In this document: one piece after another, positions 1-12,035 of the stretch
How the letters are laid out: each line of letters begins with the position of its first letter
Numbering within the stretch: position 1 is the stretch's first letter
DNA from: Cavia porcellus
Taxonomy: Eukaryota > Chordata > Mammalia > Rodentia > Caviidae
Assembly: GCF_034190915.1 (NCBI RefSeq)
Contig: NW_026947485.1
Span: 36,965,519 to 37,029,518, forward strand
Reading direction: 5' to 3'
DNA length: 64,000 bases
Made by a program: the position numbers and the translations under genes
Notes under the pieces: model-generated
What the model was told of the DNA's origin: nothing
What the model saw: only the letters and a program-made list of their open reading frames with translations
The model's database searches: none

Positions 1-111
1 TTTCATAACCATCAGATCAATAGTTTTGACACTACCAGATCCTGGCAGCATAGTTTTTGTTTGGGGTTTGTTTTTTGTTTTGGGGGGTTTGGGGGGATGT
101 TGTTTTGTTTT

Positions 112-238
112 TGTTTTTGTTTTGTCTTTTTGAGACAGGGTCTCACTATGTAGTGCTGGCCTTGAACTCTCAGTGATCCTCCTGCCTCAGCCTCCTGAGT
201 GCTGGGATTACAGTCATGCTCCACCACATCAGGCTGGC
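112..238 (-). repeat. B1 SINE (7SL-derived)
   Basis: Read on the minus strand this is a B1 monomer. The plus strand shows the reversed landmarks: a T-rich tail, 'gagacagggtctcactatg', 'cctcctgcctcagcctcc' and 'gtgctgggattacag'. The T-rich stretch at 58-125 is its decayed A tail. Noncoding; a short open frame across it is an artefact. Confidence 0.9.
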
Positions 239-864
239 ACAATAGTTCTTATGTGGTGTTGGAAAAACCACTTCTAAGAGGAACCAGGCATTATATAATA
301 ATACTAGAATGCTTATAACCCATCACTCAGCAATTCAATTCCAAAATGCATCTCCTAAAACCTCTTCTATACATGCTCAAGAAGACATTAATAAAAAATG
401 ACTATTTCAGAACTGGGTATAATAGTGAAAACTGCAGATAAATAACCATCAAAGAAAAAGATAATTGTAACAAACTGATTCATTAGACTACCATACCACC
501 ATGAAAATGATTATGTGAAGTATACATGCATCTATTCAACAAATCTCAAAAACTATAATTTTGAGTTTAAAAAGGCAAATTACAGGAAAATAAGCACAGC
601 TTGATAGCACCATCCTATTTATATAGCCTTATGATATGCAAAACAATATGAGATATTATTTAAGGAGACAGATATTCATGGTGGGGATATAGATAGGGGA
701 GAATAACAAACACCAAACTCAAGATAATAGTGACCTGGGGGAAGTGGACGGAGCAGGAGGAGGGTGATACAGGATAAGTGTACATGGGGGGCATTGTCAC
801 CTCTTTCCTCACAATGAGGGGCAGGCACACAGTACTGTTTTGTATTCTGCAGCTTTTGGTACTG
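239..864. other. AT-rich sequence, no gene seen
   Basis: No open frame, RNA gene or repeat family that I can name. Probably decayed repeat or unique intergenic DNA. Confidence 0.5.
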
Positions 865-2419
865 CTGAAATTGTTTTAACTTTGCTTTTTTAACTTTTGA
901 TTTTTAAATAATTGCCGATTGGCAGGAAGTTACAAACACAAAGCAGGGAGGTCCCCTGTATCTGTCACCCAGTTGCCCCCGGGGGTTATGTGTTACATAA
1001 CCATGGTATAATACCAACATTGGCTTTGGCATACATAGGCAAGAAGTTCTGTGTATGGAGAGTCCTGTAACCTCCACTGCAATCAAGATATACAGCCATT
1101 CCCTAACCACAAAATTCCCCTCCTGCCATTCTTTTAGAATCACACCTGCTTTGCTTTTTGTTCCCACCATCTCTGACCCTTGGTAACCACTAATTTATTC
1201 TCCAATGCTATACTTTGGTTACTTTTTTTTTTAATCTTTTTCCTCTTTATAGGTACCAGGGATCGAACTCACGACTGCCTGCTTGCAAGGCAGGCGCTTA
1301 TGCCACTGAGCTAAATCCCCAGCCCCTACTTTGGTCACTTTTTAAATGGTGCATAAATATCATCATGCAACATGTGACTTGTGGGACTGTACCTTTTTCA
1401 CTCAGAACAGCGCCCCTGAGTTCCACTCAAGTTCTTTTGCCAATGAATAATTCCTTTTCATGTCTGAATGGTAGCCCACGGAATACATGTATCGCACTTT
1501 GATCAACCATTAGACTGTCTTAAAGCCACTATGTACAATTATGCAGAGGGTTTAGTTGAATATAATTTTATTTTTATTTCTTTAGGATCAACACCTAAGC
1601 GGGATTTTGCTAGGTTACACAATAAATGTATTTTTAAGGGAACTGGCAAATTATTTTCCAGTTTTATTTTGTTTTCATTTTATTTTGCTATATATAAGCA
1701 ATATGTGAGAGGTACAGCTACTCTGTGTACTCCACAATATTTGGTATTATTTATTATTTTTATTATTCATATAATTTTTTATTTTAGCTGTTCTGATGGG
1801 TATGTAGTGATATCTTGGCATAGTCTTAACTGCATTTATTGACAATTAGTGAGGTCGCACCTTTTCTCATATGCTTACTTGCTATCTGTATATCCTCTGA
1901 CAAAATGTCTCTCTGTCTACTGACCATTTTATTTTGTTTTTTTAATGTTGAGTTTGGGAAGTTCTTTTTAATATAATCTAGATATGAGTCCTTTGTCAGA
2001 CGTGTAGTTTGCATTTATTTCCTCCCAATCCATAGCTTGTCTTTTCATTCCCCTTAATGACAACATCTTACACAGTGCAAACGATTTTTAATTTAGATGA
2101 AGATCAATTTATAAACTTTCTTCTTTTCATTTTTTGGATAGTGCTTTTTCGTGTCATGTCTGAGAGCTCTTCCTTAGGTCATAGATTTTCTTCTAAGACT
2201 TTTATATTTTTATAATTTATATTTAAATATATGATCTATTTTAGCTCATTTTTATGTGAAGTGTTATATTGTAGGGTTAATCAAGGTTTGTAGGGTCTGA
2301 GAGTTTTGGTTTTGGTTTTCATATTTGTTTATTTTGCCTATGACTATCCAATAACTCCAGCACCATTTGTTGAAAGATTACATTTTCTCCATTGAATTAT
2401 TTTTGCACTTTTTTTCAAA
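865..2419 (-). mobile_element. Old L1 LINE, 3' portion (ORF2 end and 3' UTR), reverse orientation
   Basis: The plus strand is the reverse complement of the end of L1 ORF2 and the 3' UTR of old mammalian L1 elements. At 2340-2419 it carries the complement of the well-known 'tggtgctgg...aattcaatgg' stretch (plus: 'caccatttgttgaaaga', 'ccattgaattat', 'aaaatcaattggcat'). At 1780-2240 it carries the complement of the following segment, and at 900-1200 and 1340-1500 a 3' UTR of L1M type. It is full of stops and indels, so it cannot be active. A younger ID sits inside it at 1228-1326. The element continues, inverted, at 2420. Confidence 0.8.
1228..1326 (-). repeat. ID SINE (tRNA-Ala-derived), inserted in L1
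   Basis: Reverse-strand ID with clear tRNA-like arms; the plus strand shows 'ggtaccagggatcgaactc', 'gcctgcttgcaaggcaggc' and 'gagctaaatccccagcccc'. Flanking target-site duplications of 17 bp with one mismatch lie at 1211-1227 and 1327-1343 ('tactttggttac' / 'tactttggtcac'). The A tail reads aagaggaaaaagat on its own strand, a tail shared with other IDs in this window. Confidence 0.95.
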
Positions 2420-2860
2420 AATCAATTGGCATACAGATTAGAAAGAAATTAAAATATTCCTACCTGCAACAGACATAATCATCTATGCAGAAATTTCTAG
2501 GAAATCTGCAGCTAAAATGCCTAGAACTAGTAAATGAGTTCAACAGGGTCACAGAATATAAAATCGACGTGCCAAAATCAGTTATAGTTCTATCTACTAG
2601 CGATGAACACATGGAAGCCAGAAATACAATTACAATACTATATGTAATCACTCAAAACTAAGTGAAATGCTCAGGCATAAATCTAAAAAAACTAATATGT
2701 ACAAGTTTTATGAATACTACAAAACACTAAAGCAAGATTTCAAAGATCTAATATGTGGAGAGGCACCCTGCATTCATGAATTAAAAAATTAACACAGTAA
2801 GATGATAATTCTTCCCAAATTGTTATGTTGCATGCAATTACCACCAAGAGCTCAGTGTGT
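2420..2860 (+). mobile_element. L1 ORF2 fragment in sense orientation (5'-inverted part of the same L1)
   Basis: Sense-strand L1 ORF2 relic. Landmarks of the reverse-transcriptase C-terminal region can be read at 2670-2830: 'ggcataaatctaaaaaaac', 'tatgaatactacaaaacac', 'cattcatgaattaaaa' and 'gataattcttcccaaattg'. It directly abuts the reverse-oriented 3' part at ~2419. A head-to-head junction of an upstream ORF2 piece with the 3' piece is what twin-primed 5' inversion produces. Broken by stops. Confidence 0.75.
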
Positions 2861-3988
2861 TACAATTTTTTAATTTCCTAAATCAACCCATTTTTACTAA
2901 TTTCAGCCAAAAGAAAGGGCGCCTGTATGTGTCTGGACTGTGTGCATATGCAAGTGTAAGATTGGAGCTTACTTCAGTTTAATGAAATACAGCCCATTGT
3001 TGTACTTAGCTATTCATGAGATGAAAAGGAATTGCAAATCTCTCCATCATTAAGCTCAGCTTATATGAGATATAAAATAGAATTACATGAACTAAAGAAG
3101 ATTGTGGATCACTGTCCATCCCGGCTATGGTGCTTTCTCTGCTTCCCTCCTCTGCCCTCAGCAGAGACCCACACGGAGCCTAAGTCTCATCCTCCAGCAT
3201 CCTCTCAGCACAAAGCTGAGCCCACAGGAGGACCTCGCAAGTTCCAGGAACTGGCTCTGAGTCGTCACTCAACTTTCCCTCACAGAGGCCACAAGAAATC
3301 CAATATCACTTGGGTCATTTGAGATCCACACAGTCTTTCCTGCTTCTGGTCCCACCAGGAATGATGTTTATCATTTTGTCTCCTTCAAACAGTTGTTGTC
3401 CGACTCTACACTCCTACTGGCACACAAGTGTCCTGGTCTCGTTATGGAGCACTCATTAATATTCACCACAGGTACTCTTGTGGGTGGCCTCTCTCCCCAC
3501 AGATGTGTCTAGACTTCCATAAATATTAGCACAGAGAAATGCAGATTAGAAATTAGTTGTAAGTCACCCTGGAGGGCACATAGCTCTGAAGTGGAGCCCC
3601 AAGCCATCAGGTTGATGGGGGCGTTGGAGTGTTTTGACTGTGAAACCACTCAGAGGTCAGTGTGACAGAAGATTCTAGGAGGAAGTCAGATTCCACTAAA
3701 CAGCGTTGGTACAGTGCTTGGTAATTCTGTTGGTTTCTGTATCATCCAGATACAGCTCACATTTCAATCATTCACTGTTCACATTTCTTTGCTCACCGTT
3801 CGAATCCAGAGGTCTTGACAGTATGTACATACAGCTGTGATTGGACAGCACAGTAGTACTGGTAACTTCAACGCAACCCCCAATGGCCATGCAATTGTTC
3901 CTGTGACACTGGGTGCCAAAACACCGGCTTCCAAGTTTACTGCCAGTGTGGAGATGATGGATTCCAGTAGAGAAATTAACGAGTATGT
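2861..3988. other. No gene or named repeat recognised
   Basis: Mixed-composition DNA. Short open frames (for example near 3032-3322) show no recognisable domain. Nothing further supported. Confidence 0.5.
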
Positions 3989-4095
3989 ACCTGCTCATGG
4001 CCAGGTACCGTGCTAAACATTGATAGATACAAAGTCAAATGAATTATGGTGTCTGCTCTCCAAGAGTTTACAATCTAATGGCAGGGGAGAAGAGC
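3989..4095. repeat. Ancient LINE2-like fragment
   Basis: Weak match to the L2 3' segment 'ccaggcactgtgctagg...ggatacaaagat...ctcaaggagtttacaatctaatgg'. Here 'ccaggtaccgtgctaaac', 'agatacaaagtc' and 'agagtttacaatctaatgg' can be read in order. Family named from memory of the consensus. Confidence 0.55.
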
Positions 4096-4774
4096 GATCC
4101 CATGGCAAATAACTGAGGATGTCTTGAATAATGCATTAACTTTTACAAGTAGGTTTGAAAGAGAGTGATCAGAATAAATACAAATGTCAAGGAAGGCTTC
4201 ATAGCCAGGGAAGATCTTCTACTGATGGCTTCCAAGATGGCTGGTGACTGGATGGATGGAGCAAACAGCAGCGATTTGCAGCAGGGGAACTTGCCAACCC
4301 ACAAAAAGAAGGGACAGACCCACTAGCTGGTGGGGTCACTTTCACAGCTACTTTGGGTTGCCTTCACGGTGAGTAAGAAGTACATGGAAATGGCAGCCAT
4401 CTGGCTGATCCACGTGGAATCCTTCCCCATTGATTCTGCCTGAAACTTATGAAGCCGAATTGCTAACCCCTCAGGAAATTACAACAGATTGGTAAGGGAA
4501 ACGTAGAGTTGAGCATAAGATTAATTTAAGTTTATTGCTTAAGCAACCTCAGGAAAGTTCCTCTTCTTCTCTAAGCTTCATTCTCTTTGTGTGCCAAATG
4601 GGACTAAGAAGGGATTCAGACTCAAAAATGAAACGATGCTTGCAGAATGCCTGGAAATAAGACATATGTGATTAAAAAGTCACTCGTGTTACTGTCTTAC
4701 ACAGCCAGCACTCAGGTAGCTTTATCAGTGTGGTCTCTCCTGGGTCTCACTCTGTCCTGCATTCTTGTGCTTCT
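4096..4774. other. No gene seen
   Basis: Nothing coding. No repeat family that I can name. Confidence 0.5.
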
Positions 4775-5480
4775 ATCTGAGATGCTTCTCCTTCTGCCTG
4801 AAGAATACTTTTAATATTTCCTGTAAAACAGTTCTGTTAGTACAAATAGATGTTTTGTTTGCTCCCAAAAACTGTTTTATTACACTTTCACTAACGAAGA
4901 ATATTTTCAACAGGTGAATTCTGAGTTGGTCTGGTTTCTTTCTTTTAGCCTTCAGAAAAGACTGTCTTTTGGCTTCCAATTTTTCTGGTGAGAAGTCAGC
5001 TATTGATCCCCTTACCTCTTGTTGTAATTCTAGTAATATTTCCCTTGTTTGGGTACATTAATATGTTGCTGTTTATCTTCATTCCTGGCTATTTTCCTAA
5101 GATGAGTTTAGGCATACAGTTTTTATGTGTTCTTCTTAAAGTTCATGGTGCTTCTTGAACTTAGGGCTTGGTGTTTTTTATCCCTCTCTTTTCTTCTGGA
5201 ACTCACATGCATATATGTTAGGCATTTTCACCACTTTCCTTCCTGTTTCTTATACTCTTTTCATTTACATTTTTGCTTTAATCTGGATATTTTCTTTAAG
5301 CATATAAATCTGCTGGTAAACTCATATTGCATTGTATTGTTCACTTTCATAATTTTCCTCTTTTTGTTCCTGTATAGTTTCTGATTCTCTCCCTTATCGT
5401 ATAATTTCCTGAATGTTAATTACTTATTTTAGGACCCATTTAAAACTATTCTAAGATCTTTCTCTGTTATATGGTTACTT
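4775..5480 (-). mobile_element. Old L1M-type LINE fragment, reverse orientation
   Basis: The order of landmarks on the plus strand resembles the complement of old L1M elements: a 'taatatttcctgtaaaacag' type start, 'ggcttccaatttttctggtgagaagtcagct' type middle (around 4970-5000), 'gttcatggtgcttcttgaac' type and 'ctcttttcttctggaactc' type. Very diverged. The hydrophobic open frame at 5127-5384 arises from the T-rich strand and is not a membrane protein gene. Confidence 0.6.
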
Positions 5481-6884
5481 CTACGGTGATTTTGGTCCTG
5501 TGGCCTAATCTCTGAAGTGACTCACATACCTAAAACTCAATAACAGTACAATTATTTACCAAATTAAATCCTTACCTCCACCCATTTCTCTGAATTTAAT
5601 TATCTTAAACCTTTTCCCTGCCAAGTCATGCTTTTATAGAATTCTAACAAATTTATATGGTGATTCTTTAAATGTAGAATTATGTTCTATACTTACTTCC
5701 TCATAGCATCCAAAACAGCATTTGAGAATCCTGTGAATCAGCCTCAGCTTTCTCTTGCACATCTGACAATCCAGCCAAGACGAACCAGTCATCACTGCTT
5801 CTTGTCCTGCATTTAATCAATTCTTTCCCTGTTTTTCTACCCTTGTGCACATTTGACTTCCAGCATATAGAATGTCATTTCTCTTACATCTGCCTATTGA
5901 AATCCTAGCCTCTAAATCCTGGATTAAATGACACACACCCCCAAATTAAGCCATAAATCGTGTGAGTTGGAGCTAATCCTATTCTTTCCTGATTTCCAGA
6001 GTCTTTGATCTGCATGCTACTTGTGTTCAGGTCCTGTTTCCACCAGCAGGTAATCAGAGGTAGCCAAGGGCAGCCCTGTTTCTGTCCTTGAAGGGTCCCT
6101 TCCTCTTTCTTTCCACTCAGAAGCCCCTCCCTCACTCAGACTAGGTGCTTTTAGAAGACCTCCCAGCTCCAGACTTGGTTCAGGGCGGGCCGAGAATGTC
6201 TGAGTCTCAACCATGAATTCACGCTACAGTTGGGATAGAGGAGCGGTAAGCAAGATGGCGTGGTGTTATGTCCTGTCTCTACCTAAACCAGCAAAGGCTG
6301 CCACGTCTCTTAGAGGAGACACCTGGCATGCTCCGTGTAGATCTTACCCCTCTCTCCACTGCCTTCTTGAACTTTGGCAGACTTTCTTCCCTTTAGCTAG
6401 TCACCTCAGCCACACTGGCCACTTTGATAATCTCACCTTACTGCCTCTGCTCTGTGTTCTGGAGTCACACTGCGCTCAGACCTCCAATGAACTAACTCTA
6501 AATAGAGAGTGGAAGCAGGGGTGCTCCATGAAAGTCTCACTGGCCTGGCAAGGCTTATCCTGCAAACCCTATTTGATGCTGGTAACCCACAGTACTCTAA
6601 TGTACTCCTAATGCCCTGCATTCCACTTTTTCCAAATCATTTCTTTCTTCTTAATGTACTCTATAGTTTTCTTATTCATACATTTACTCTATATAATCTG
6701 TATAAACAAAGGTAGGGTTCTGTGTCCTTTGTTCACAGATATCTCCCAGGCCCTGCAAGAGTGTGGCTCAGATCAGGATTACAGATATTGCCACTGACCA
6801 CTCTGTCCCCTTGGAATCACTCTGTTTTCTATAAGCAGGATCCAGATATCCTATCCTTTGGGTCATCAAAAAATACTGATATTA
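5481..6884. other. No gene seen
   Basis: Mixed AT-rich DNA (5480-5900), then more balanced sequence. Open frames of up to 132 codons near 6213-6611 lack any recognisable domain and overlap others on the opposite strand, so I do not call them. Confidence 0.5.
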
Positions 6885-6947
6885 TCAATCCCCAGCACCA
6901 CAAATATATATAGATGGATAGAAAGATAAATAGATAGGTAGATAGAT
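6885..6947 (+). repeat. ID 3' remnant followed by GATA microsatellite
   Basis: 'atcaatccccagcaccaca' is the 3' end of an old ID-type SINE. It is followed by an imperfect gata/gaaa/ggta tract, probably grown out of the SINE's A tail. Confidence 0.6.
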
Positions 6948-9845
6948 GCTTAACTAGGATGTGTATCCAGTCAGGTTCCACCTTTGGGAGCTGCTGTGGG
7001 CCTGGCTCCTGTCTGCTCTTATGGGCAGGGTCACTGCCATGCCCTGCAGCTTCCCTGTCTCCTCCTGCATGGAAAAGAAATCTTATTAACCAGTCAAAGA
7101 AATCAAGTCAGGGAAACAGAAAAACCTCCACTGGCCCCTGGGAAATTGAGATTGAGCAGAACAGAAACCCTACATAAAATAAATCTGCAGAAATGCAATA
7201 AAATAAATCTGGAGCCAGAGTAAATCAGAAGCTCAGTTTGGGTCAAATGGCTTCCTGATGTCAAAATGTAAATGTAAACCCAAAATGTCATGCCTTCGCA
7301 CTCCATGGTCCATTTCATGTCTGTTATTTCATTTTATCTTCAAAACAACTCTAAGAAACAAATCATCCCTATCCTAGAAGATGAGAAACTGATACTCCAG
7401 GGGAAAAAGTATAAAGCTATAAAAGTATGCGGTGAGTCCGGAACCCAGAAATCATGAGTTACAAATAGTTCTTCCTCCCAGGAGTGTGAGGTTCAGGAGT
7501 GCCCAGGGGTTCCCACACATCCAGGGAACTTTGGGCAAATTACAGTGGCACATCAGTTCACAAACCTAATTCATCCCACCATTCTGGAAAAGATGGCTAC
7601 ATTTGTGCCCATGTGGGAAAGATGACCACAGTCATGCTTGTCACCTGATGTAGAGTTTGCCAACAAAAACAGAATTTTGCCAAATGCTTCTTTGTGAACC
7701 AAATTTTTCACAAACAAAATCGTTCATGCCACTGTATTTCCATTCTCTGTCACTTTTCTCACCAGTAAAATGGAGTAACAATGCCCTCCATATTAGCTCA
7801 TTCTTACAAATGGTAAATCAGGGTACATAAGAAAAATCCCTGAAAACAGAGCCTGACACAGGAAAAAAAAGTGTGAAAACATTCATTTTTAAATCATTAT
7901 TATGTTGGAGGACTTTTTTAAATATATGGAAACCATGAAGCAATCATTTCATTAAAGTCTCCAAACTCCTAATGTGTCCAATTTAAAGTTTCACTTGAGA
8001 AGAAAGAGCTGGATAAGATTTAGTGGATAGAAATTGCAAAGATGATTGGGGATTAAAGAATTGGATGCTTGAGGAGAGATTTGTAAAAATTGGACTTTCT
8101 TTGAATTTGAAGAGAAAAGAACCAAAAGAGATTTTGGAACAATCTTTGCAAAAAATAGAAAGGGCACAACTGTGTCTACCTGGCAGGGCGCTGAAGTCAC
8201 CATGCTGACCTCAAAGAGGAAGAGGAGGGTGGATTAGGACACCAAGACCTTCATGTGTGGCTACTAGAAATTTTAGACTCACTGAGAGAAGGGTGGAGCC
8301 ATCTGGAAATGTCCTTGGAGCTTCTGAAGACCCAGATACAGATGCAGACCATGAATCTCTGAGCAGAAAAGTTGGCCATCCATTTAGGGGGATTGGATGC
8401 TCCCTAGTACAGATTTCCTACACCAACTTCTCCATGGACCTTGCGTCCACCTTCCATCCTGCTTTAATTATTACCTGGGCTAAACCACTTACACAGTTCC
8501 TACAGACAACAAATGCCACCTGGAAGGTGTTATTGGGGAATCATTAACAATCCTTAATGCTGCCACGCATTGCGCCAGCGCCTGTCAATCAGCAGAACTC
8601 AGGAAGGGAGCATAGATGAGTACGTCCTGAAAGTTAGAGCAGAAAAAGGCAGAGATGCTGCCTCACTGAGAGACCGGCAGGGCAGAGGTACCCAGTGGCC
8701 AGGACCAGGCAAGTGACCCTGGATGGAAGTCATCTGGGAGCAGAAAAGAATAGAAGGCCAAGGGCACTGCCGCACTGGTCCTCTACGCCCTCAGCCTGCG
8801 ACTCCTCAAGCAAGAGCTCGCCGAAGGCATGCCTGTGTCCTGTTGACGATTATATTCTCAGGGCCTCTCTGAGCACCAGGTCGCCTGCCAGGCACACAGA
8901 CAAGGCGTGGCCAGGTGCCACAACACACATACCCGTGAAGCCCCTACAGCTGGAGCTGTGACTTTAAAGTCCCTGAGGACCAGCTCCAGGGCTGCCAGCT
9001 CCAAACTGGAACTCTAGCCTGTGTCCCTAGACTAAAGAGAGAGACAACCTGGAAAACAGTAGGTGCTCAGAATATCTGTGAAAGTAGGTTCAACCAATGA
9101 GCGAAGCAATAAATGCAGCCAAATAAATAATTTAGTAAGAGTGGTGTTAGAAAGCTTAGGAGAAGAGAGAAGAAGGCACCCGGAGCCCCTCACCCTGGAA
9201 TACTCTGTGCGGTGTTTCTCAGGTTTGGGTAAGTTGGACCCCTGCCTTTGAGAGGATGGGTCTTGTGAGAGAGACACTGCCATGATGCCTGGGAAGCCAG
9301 AGTGACTTGAAAGGTTTAGGACAGGACAAGCTATTGTTTCAGAAGGAGGAGAGAATGACAGGGCCAAAGGGACAAGGGACTGCCCTCTACATGGAGGCTT
9401 CTGTCCCCTTCAAATTCTTCCATGCAAAAGCTGATTACGACACCCAAGATTCAGATGATGTTGTCTGTCCCCTGGAGACTGTAAGTCCCTAGAAACCTGT
9501 GCCCAGTCCTGTGTGTCCAAGAAGCATCAACTTGCACCATCGTTACAGTGTCCCCACCAACTGAGCCAGGAGGCATAATTGCCAGGAGTGGAAACTGGAG
9601 TTGCTCTCAGCCTCAAACTCAGGGGCTCCTGTGCTCATGTCCTGCAGGACCTCGGAACCCTGCAGGGCCCATGGCAGAGTGCAGACAGCTGGGTATCCAG
9701 GCACTGGGCCAGACGCTCCCATCAGGATCAGAGTCTGAGCAGAGAAAGGGCTGAAGAGATAGTCATGGGGGAGGAGAAGACTGTCCCGCTGGGAGTCTGG
9801 GGAGGCCTGGATCACAGCTAGGGAACCTGCCTTGAGGCTTTTGGC
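6948..9845. other. Repeat-poor stretch, no gene called
   Basis: Almost 3 kb without young SINEs. A weak ancient-repeat signature ('atcctagaagatgagaaactga' type) lies near 7310-7400. Overlapping open frames on both strands at 9030-9820 show no known domain. It could hold unique regulatory or intronic sequence, which only comparison with other species could show. Confidence 0.45.
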
Positions 9846-9873
9846 GGGGGGGGGGGGGGGGGGGGGGGGGGGG
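9846..9873 (+). repeat. Poly-G run of 28
   Basis: Uninterrupted run of 28 G, preceded by TTGGC and followed by CATTG. Such a run could form a G-quadruplex and is hard to sequence, so its true length is uncertain. Confidence 0.9.
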
Positions 9874-10308
9874 CATTGCTATTGTCACCACCTGGACCAG
9901 CAGGGTGCCCTAGAGGGCCTAGCCAGGTGGGAAAACTTATCCAGCTCCATCCCCATCCTCGAGGGCCTTCTGAGCCCCATCCACGTCCCTCTCTCTGGCA
10001 GAGGCTCACTGATATGCAAGCACCTCCAAGGGCAACACCAGACCTTGTCCTGTTCTAGCATCATCCAGGAAGGCTGCCCCTCCAACTCCTGCTCCTCACA
10101 GATCAGCGCACATGGCCAGGCTGGCTCTTAGGGTGGCCCTGTCGCCACACACCCTCAGCTGATCCACCGCATGCTGCACAGGTCATTAAGACATCCTGTG
10201 GCTGCCTGTCGCGCGCCCTGCCTGTGGGTTCACGGAGGCAGCCTTCCTGGCGGCGCCCGTGCTGTGGCGGAGGAAACACAGGGGAGGAACGAAGGTGTAA
10301 GGTGCTAT

Positions 10309-10321
10309 TGCCCTCTGCTGG
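10309..10321 (-). promoter_or_regulatory. CTCF-like binding motif
   Basis: The minus strand reads CCAGCAGAGGGCA, an exact fit to the CTCF core consensus CCASYAGRKGGCR. CTCF is the vertebrate insulator and loop-anchoring zinc-finger protein. Motif only; occupancy is not shown by sequence. Confidence 0.6.
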
Positions 10322-11240
10322 CAACTTCCAGAATAGCTAGGCTGCTGTCAAAGAAGATAGAGGAGGCCAGAAGGGCGTCATCGTCACCTCTACTCACATT
10401 TCTTTTTTTCTACTCACATTTCAAGAGGGAACACAAAGCACTGGCAGGCCTCAGGGTGGCTGTGGACCTGACTGCACCTTGGAGAGCCAGTGACTTATAA
10501 AGAGGTGACAGGAGAACAGAGAAAAACGGAATATCAACAGCAGGAAGTCACATTTCTATATCACTTTATGCTTTTAAAAAATAACAAAAAATTTTTTTCA
10601 GGCACTGATGTCATATCCGGTTCCTTCAGCTCTGGGGAAGAGCTGGTTTCAAATTTCCATGTCATGGAAGTGGAAACAGAGGCTCAGAGAGGTGCGTGGT
10701 CACCCCAAGCAGAGCCTGAGCCCCAGACTCTCCGGCCCACCACTGAAGAGCAAGACAGATCCTTCAGCATCTCCATGGTGAGTCCAATTGGTCCTCATCG
10801 CAGAGCCACACACTGGCTGGGCCCTCCGAGGATGTGGCCTTGCGACCTCAGAGGATGTGGCATCTCTCACGGGTGTTAGGAGAGCACCCCAAGGAGGAGA
10901 CAGACCGTCCTCTTTGCTGACCGATAAGAGAAGTGGGGAAGTGAGGTGGCTCAGGTTAAAAGTCAGAACCGATGTCCTCGTGGTGCTAGCGGGGCCAGGT
11001 CCTGACAGTCACCTGCTGCCAGGGTAACCCTGCCCCTGCCCTCCTGCCATGCATACTACGGGTACACCAAGATCTGGGAAACGTCTGTCTAGAGCCTTTT
11101 GTGCAGAAAGAAAGAAAACTCAAGCCTAACTTTACATTCCCCAATGCTTCCTAATCACAGCCCTGCACCTCGGCGAGGCCAAGGGATCCCTAGCAGCTCT
11201 GCGGCCTCTGCTCTCTAAGGTCTCAGGTATGGGTCTCTCT

Positions 11241-11253
11241 CGCCCTCTGGTGG
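11241..11253 (-). promoter_or_regulatory. CTCF-like binding motif
   Basis: The minus strand reads CCACCAGAGGGCG, an exact fit to the CTCF core consensus. It lies 0.9 kb from the motif at 10309 and has the same orientation, so the two would form a tandem pair. Confidence 0.65.
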
Positions 11254-11408
11254 GCACATCTCAGTAGTGCAACCACAGCCTGCACGACCTCAGTGCAGAA
11301 AACTCCTGCCCTCACCACCACACCGGTGGTCAACCTCTGTTCCTTTTTCCAACAGGAGGCTGTGCCCAAACCTGATATCCCTCGGGCCAAAGTAATAGGA
11401 GAAGAAAG

Positions 11409-11502
11409 GGGGGCTGGGGATTTAGCTCAGCGGCATAAGCGCCTGCCTTGCAAGCAGGCAGTTGTGAGTTCGATCCCCGGTACCGATAAAAAGGAAAAAG
11501 AC

Positions 11503-11531
<29 letters not shown>
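11409..11531 (+). repeat. ID SINE, young, with BC1-like tail
   Basis: Near-consensus ID. It has a Pol III A box (tagctcagcgg), an anticodon arm with stem CCTGC/GCAGG and loop CTTGCAA (anticodon UGC, Ala), and a B-box-like gagttcgatccccgg. The tail after 'ggtaccgat' is aaaaaggaaaaagac, then an (aaaac)n tract to 11531. The same aaaaaggaaaaagac string follows other IDs here. This is a SINE, not a functional tRNA gene. Confidence 0.95.
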
Positions 11532-11533
<2 letters not shown>

Positions 11534-12035
11534 GGGACTTTCTTCCCGGTCCCTCACGCTTGGTCCTTCCACGGTACAGAATCACCTCCTGACCCCAGCA
11601 TTCCATGGGCTGCTGCCGCTGTGTCCAGATTCTTCCTTGTGTCTGATGCCCTCCCCCCTTTTTTCTGCAGTTACTGCTTTTCAGTGCCCCCTCGCCCAGC
11701 TCTCATCTCTGCTGCCTGCCTGCCTGCTGACCTCACCCCTTGAAGGCTCTGACCTCAGCACCAGCTGACCTGGCCCCGGATGCCCAGCAGTGACCACCAG
11801 CTGCAGAGCTCTGGGTTCCTGCTTCCGAGTCTCTGCTCCTCTGAGTCTGATTTCCTTCCTGGGCGTGGCTCGCCTGAATTCAGTGTAACTGACACACAGA
11901 ACATTGTGCTCCAACAGGTGTCATACCAGGAGTAGGAGTATAATAGAGATGGACAAGCCATAAAGCACTCCTCCGGGGCAGGTGGACATGAGGAAAAGAC
12001 CCCAGAACAGAGAACAAGGGTGAGAAATAACATAA
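11532..12035. other. No gene seen
   Basis: Contains a pyrimidine-rich patch and a short (CTGC)n run near 11716. The open frames on the minus strand have no recognised domain. Confidence 0.5.

Larger units (their letters stand above)
9874..11408. other. Unique-looking GC-moderate DNA with two CTCF-like motifs
   Basis: No SINE. A small CpG-dense patch is visible at 10205-10275 ('gtcgcgcgccc', 'ggcggcgcccg'). A weak ancient-repeat signature ('gaaacagaggctcagagagg') lies at 10670-10695. The open frames here are interrupted and overlap on both strands. Confidence 0.5.

Noticed and set aside
5127..5384. Hydrophobic, membrane-protein-like 85-codon frame
   Set aside because: Result of T-rich sequence in a reverse-oriented old L1; Leu/Phe richness follows from composition.
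11409..11490. tRNA-Ala(UGC) gene
   Set aside because: The body folds like tRNA-Ala but has the ID leader and A-rich tail and occurs many times; it is a SINE. The same holds for the other ID copies.
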